In this document: in pieces, positions 4,743-5,958 of the stretch
Position numbering within the stretch: the stretch's first letter is position 1
Layout: every line of letters starts with the position of its first letter
Assembly: GCA_016198885.1 (NCBI GenBank)
Contig: JACQHV010000106.1
Coordinates: 1-5,958 of the forward strand
DNA from: Gammaproteobacteria bacterium
Lineage (GTDB): Bacteria; Pseudomonadota; Gammaproteobacteria; Eutrophobiales; Eutrophobiaceae
Direction of reading: 5' to 3'
Length of the DNA stretch: 5,958 nucleotides
Made by a program: the position numbers and the translations under genes
Notes under the pieces: model-generated
Seen by the model: only the letters and a program-made list of their open reading frames with translations
Database searches by the model: none
What the model was told of the DNA's origin: nothing

Positions 4743-5958
4743 TTATAATGTATGTTCAATTGCATCGCCGACCTTGATTATTTTCATATTATTCGTACCG
4801 CCACGTTTGCCGCGCAGGTCGCCTTTGGTAATAACGACATAATCGCCGTTACTTACCACATTTCTCTCCAGTAGCTCATCTATGATTTCTTTATTTGCTT
4901 CCAGGGGATCGGTATGGGTGATATCAAACTTGATAGGGTAAACACCGCGATATAACGTAACCCTGCGCCGCGTTCTTTCATGACGCGTGAACGCGAATAT
5001 GGGGATACCTGAACTGATACGTGACATCCACACACAGGTCGAACCGGTTTCAGTCAACGCCGCGATGGCCTTTGCATCTATATGATTGGCCGAGTACATG
5101 GTGGCCATGGCAATGGCTTCATCAATGGCCTCAAACCGCTGGTTTATGCGGTGATCAGAAACCTGCGCAACGCGTTGCTTTTCCGCTTCTTCACATATCC
5201 GTGACATGGCAGTAACCGCTTTGTCGGGATGATTGCCGATACTGGTTTCAGCAGAGAGCATCACGGCGTCGGTGCCATCCAGCACGGCATTGGCAACATC
5301 AAAGACCTCTGCGCGTGTCGGCATCTGGTGATCGATCATGGATTCCATCATCTGGGTTGCGGTGATGGCCGCGCGATCCATGTCACGGGCCATTTTAATC
5401 AACCGCTTCTGCACGGGGGGCAATCCCGCATCACCAATTTCAACGCCAAGATCGCCGCGGGCGATCATAATGGCATCCGATGCTTCGATAATCTCCTCAA
5501 TATTCTCCAGCGCCTCTGACCGTTCAATCTTGGCGATAATCCGCGCATTACTGTCTTCTTCCTTCAACATCTTGCGTGCATGCAGTATATCGTCTGCATT
5601 CTGTACAAATGAAATTGCAATAAAATCCACACCGATTTTGATTGCGTGTTTTAGATCATTTTTATCTTTTTCCGTGAGCGCTCCGGCAGATAAACCACCC
5701 CCCTTGAGATTTAACCCCTTGCTGTCCGAGAGCTCGCCTCCGGTGACAACCTCACAGTCAACTTCATGCCCATGAACGTTTATTACGCGCAGTACAATGC
5801 GGCCATCATCAACCAGCAGCGTATCTCCCGCGCGTACATCCCGCGGCAGCTCTTTGTAGCTTACGCCGACATGTTTTTCATCACCTGCATTTGGCGGCAG
5901 GTCTGTGTCGATCGTAAATGTCGCACCTTCACGTAATTGAACCCGGCCACTGTCGAAG
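4743..5958 (-). CDS. pyk: Pyruvate kinase, PykA-like (N-terminus beyond right edge)
   Basis: The enzyme makes pyruvate and ATP from phosphoenolpyruvate and ADP, the last step of glycolysis, in the cytoplasm. The frame is open to the window edge, giving 404 visible residues, about 75-80 short of a usual 480-residue protein. A start at 5630 would be false, because upstream codons encode clear pyruvate kinase sequence: the B domain with LPPNAGDEKHVGVSYKELP and LLVDDGRIVL, then the KGGGLSAGALTEKD motif. Counting from the first whole codon (5957), IAKIERSE holds the catalytic Lys (about 143) and a metal-ligand Glu (145). ARGDLGVEI (166-174) carries the Asp metal ligand and ITATQMMESMI (198-208) the substrate-binding Thr. 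PTRAEVFDVANAVLDGTDAVMLSAET follows, then the C-terminal regulatory domain from about 265, ending GGTNNMKIIKVG. The GGGLSA(A/G)ALT pattern favours the PykA-like branch over PykF, though its effectors cannot be read here. It precedes the aldolase on the same strand. Confidence 0.96.
   Translation of the reverse strand, partial: FDSGRVQLREGATFTIDTDLPPNAGDEKHVGVSYKELPRDVRAGDTLLVDDGRIVLRVINVHGHEVDCEVVTGGELSDSKGLNLKGGGLSAGALTEKDKNDLKHAIKIGVDFIAISFVQNADDILHARKMLKEEDSNARIIAKIERSEALENIEEIIEASDAIMIARGDLGVEIGDAGLPPVQKRLIKMARDMDRAAITATQMMESMIDHQMPTRAEVFDVANAVLDGTDAVMLSAETSIGNHPDKAVTAMSRICEEAEKQRVAQVSDHRINQRFEAIDEAIAMATMYSANHIDAKAIAALTETGSTCVWMSRISSGIPIFAFTRHERTRRRVTLYRGVYPIKFDITHTDPLEANKEIIDELLERNVVSNGDYVVITKGDLRGKRGGTNNMKIIKVGDAIEHTL

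Noticed and set aside
5338..5775. Plus-strand 145-codon frame
   Set aside because: It is antisense to the conserved pyruvate kinase active-site region and rich in Ser, Ile and Ala as expected for a shadow frame.

Overview
The window looks like chromosomal DNA of a gammaproteobacterium-like Gram-negative bacterium. This is inferred from the moderate GC content, the PykA-like pyruvate kinase, ordinary proteobacterial codon use and the extragenic repeats. The species cannot be told from this sequence. Most of the content is housekeeping metabolism and transport. I found no phage, transposase, CRISPR, tRNA or rRNA.

Left part (1-1556, minus strand): the first codons of a gene that leaves the window on the left, probably a response regulator (31 down to 1), lie downstream of a complete cationic-amino-acid-type APC permease (1556 to 120). 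The permease most likely starts at a GTG with a strong Shine-Dalgarno, not at the longer open frame that reaches 1619. Middle (1557-1931): a 375-base divergent intergenic region carries a palindromic repeat of about 130 bp with 11-bp perfect terminal inverted repeats (1642-1771) and a good -10 box for the rightward gene. Then comes a plus-strand AI-2E/PerM-family membrane protein (1932-2945).

Right part (3118-5958, minus strand): three genes read leftward in the order pyruvate kinase (incomplete, running off the right edge), class I fructose-1,6-bisphosphate aldolase, and a small unrecognised protein of 99 residues. The aldolase and pyruvate kinase form a lower-glycolysis/gluconeogenesis block. 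A second, more diverged repeat with similar ends lies between them (about 4618-4720). The small protein and the AI-2E-family gene converge on a 172-base spacer with a candidate two-way terminator.

No new system stands out. The observations most worth a second look are the two related palindromic repeats, the unannotated edge gene, the start-site corrections for the permease and pyruvate kinase, and the unknown small gene coupled to the aldolase.
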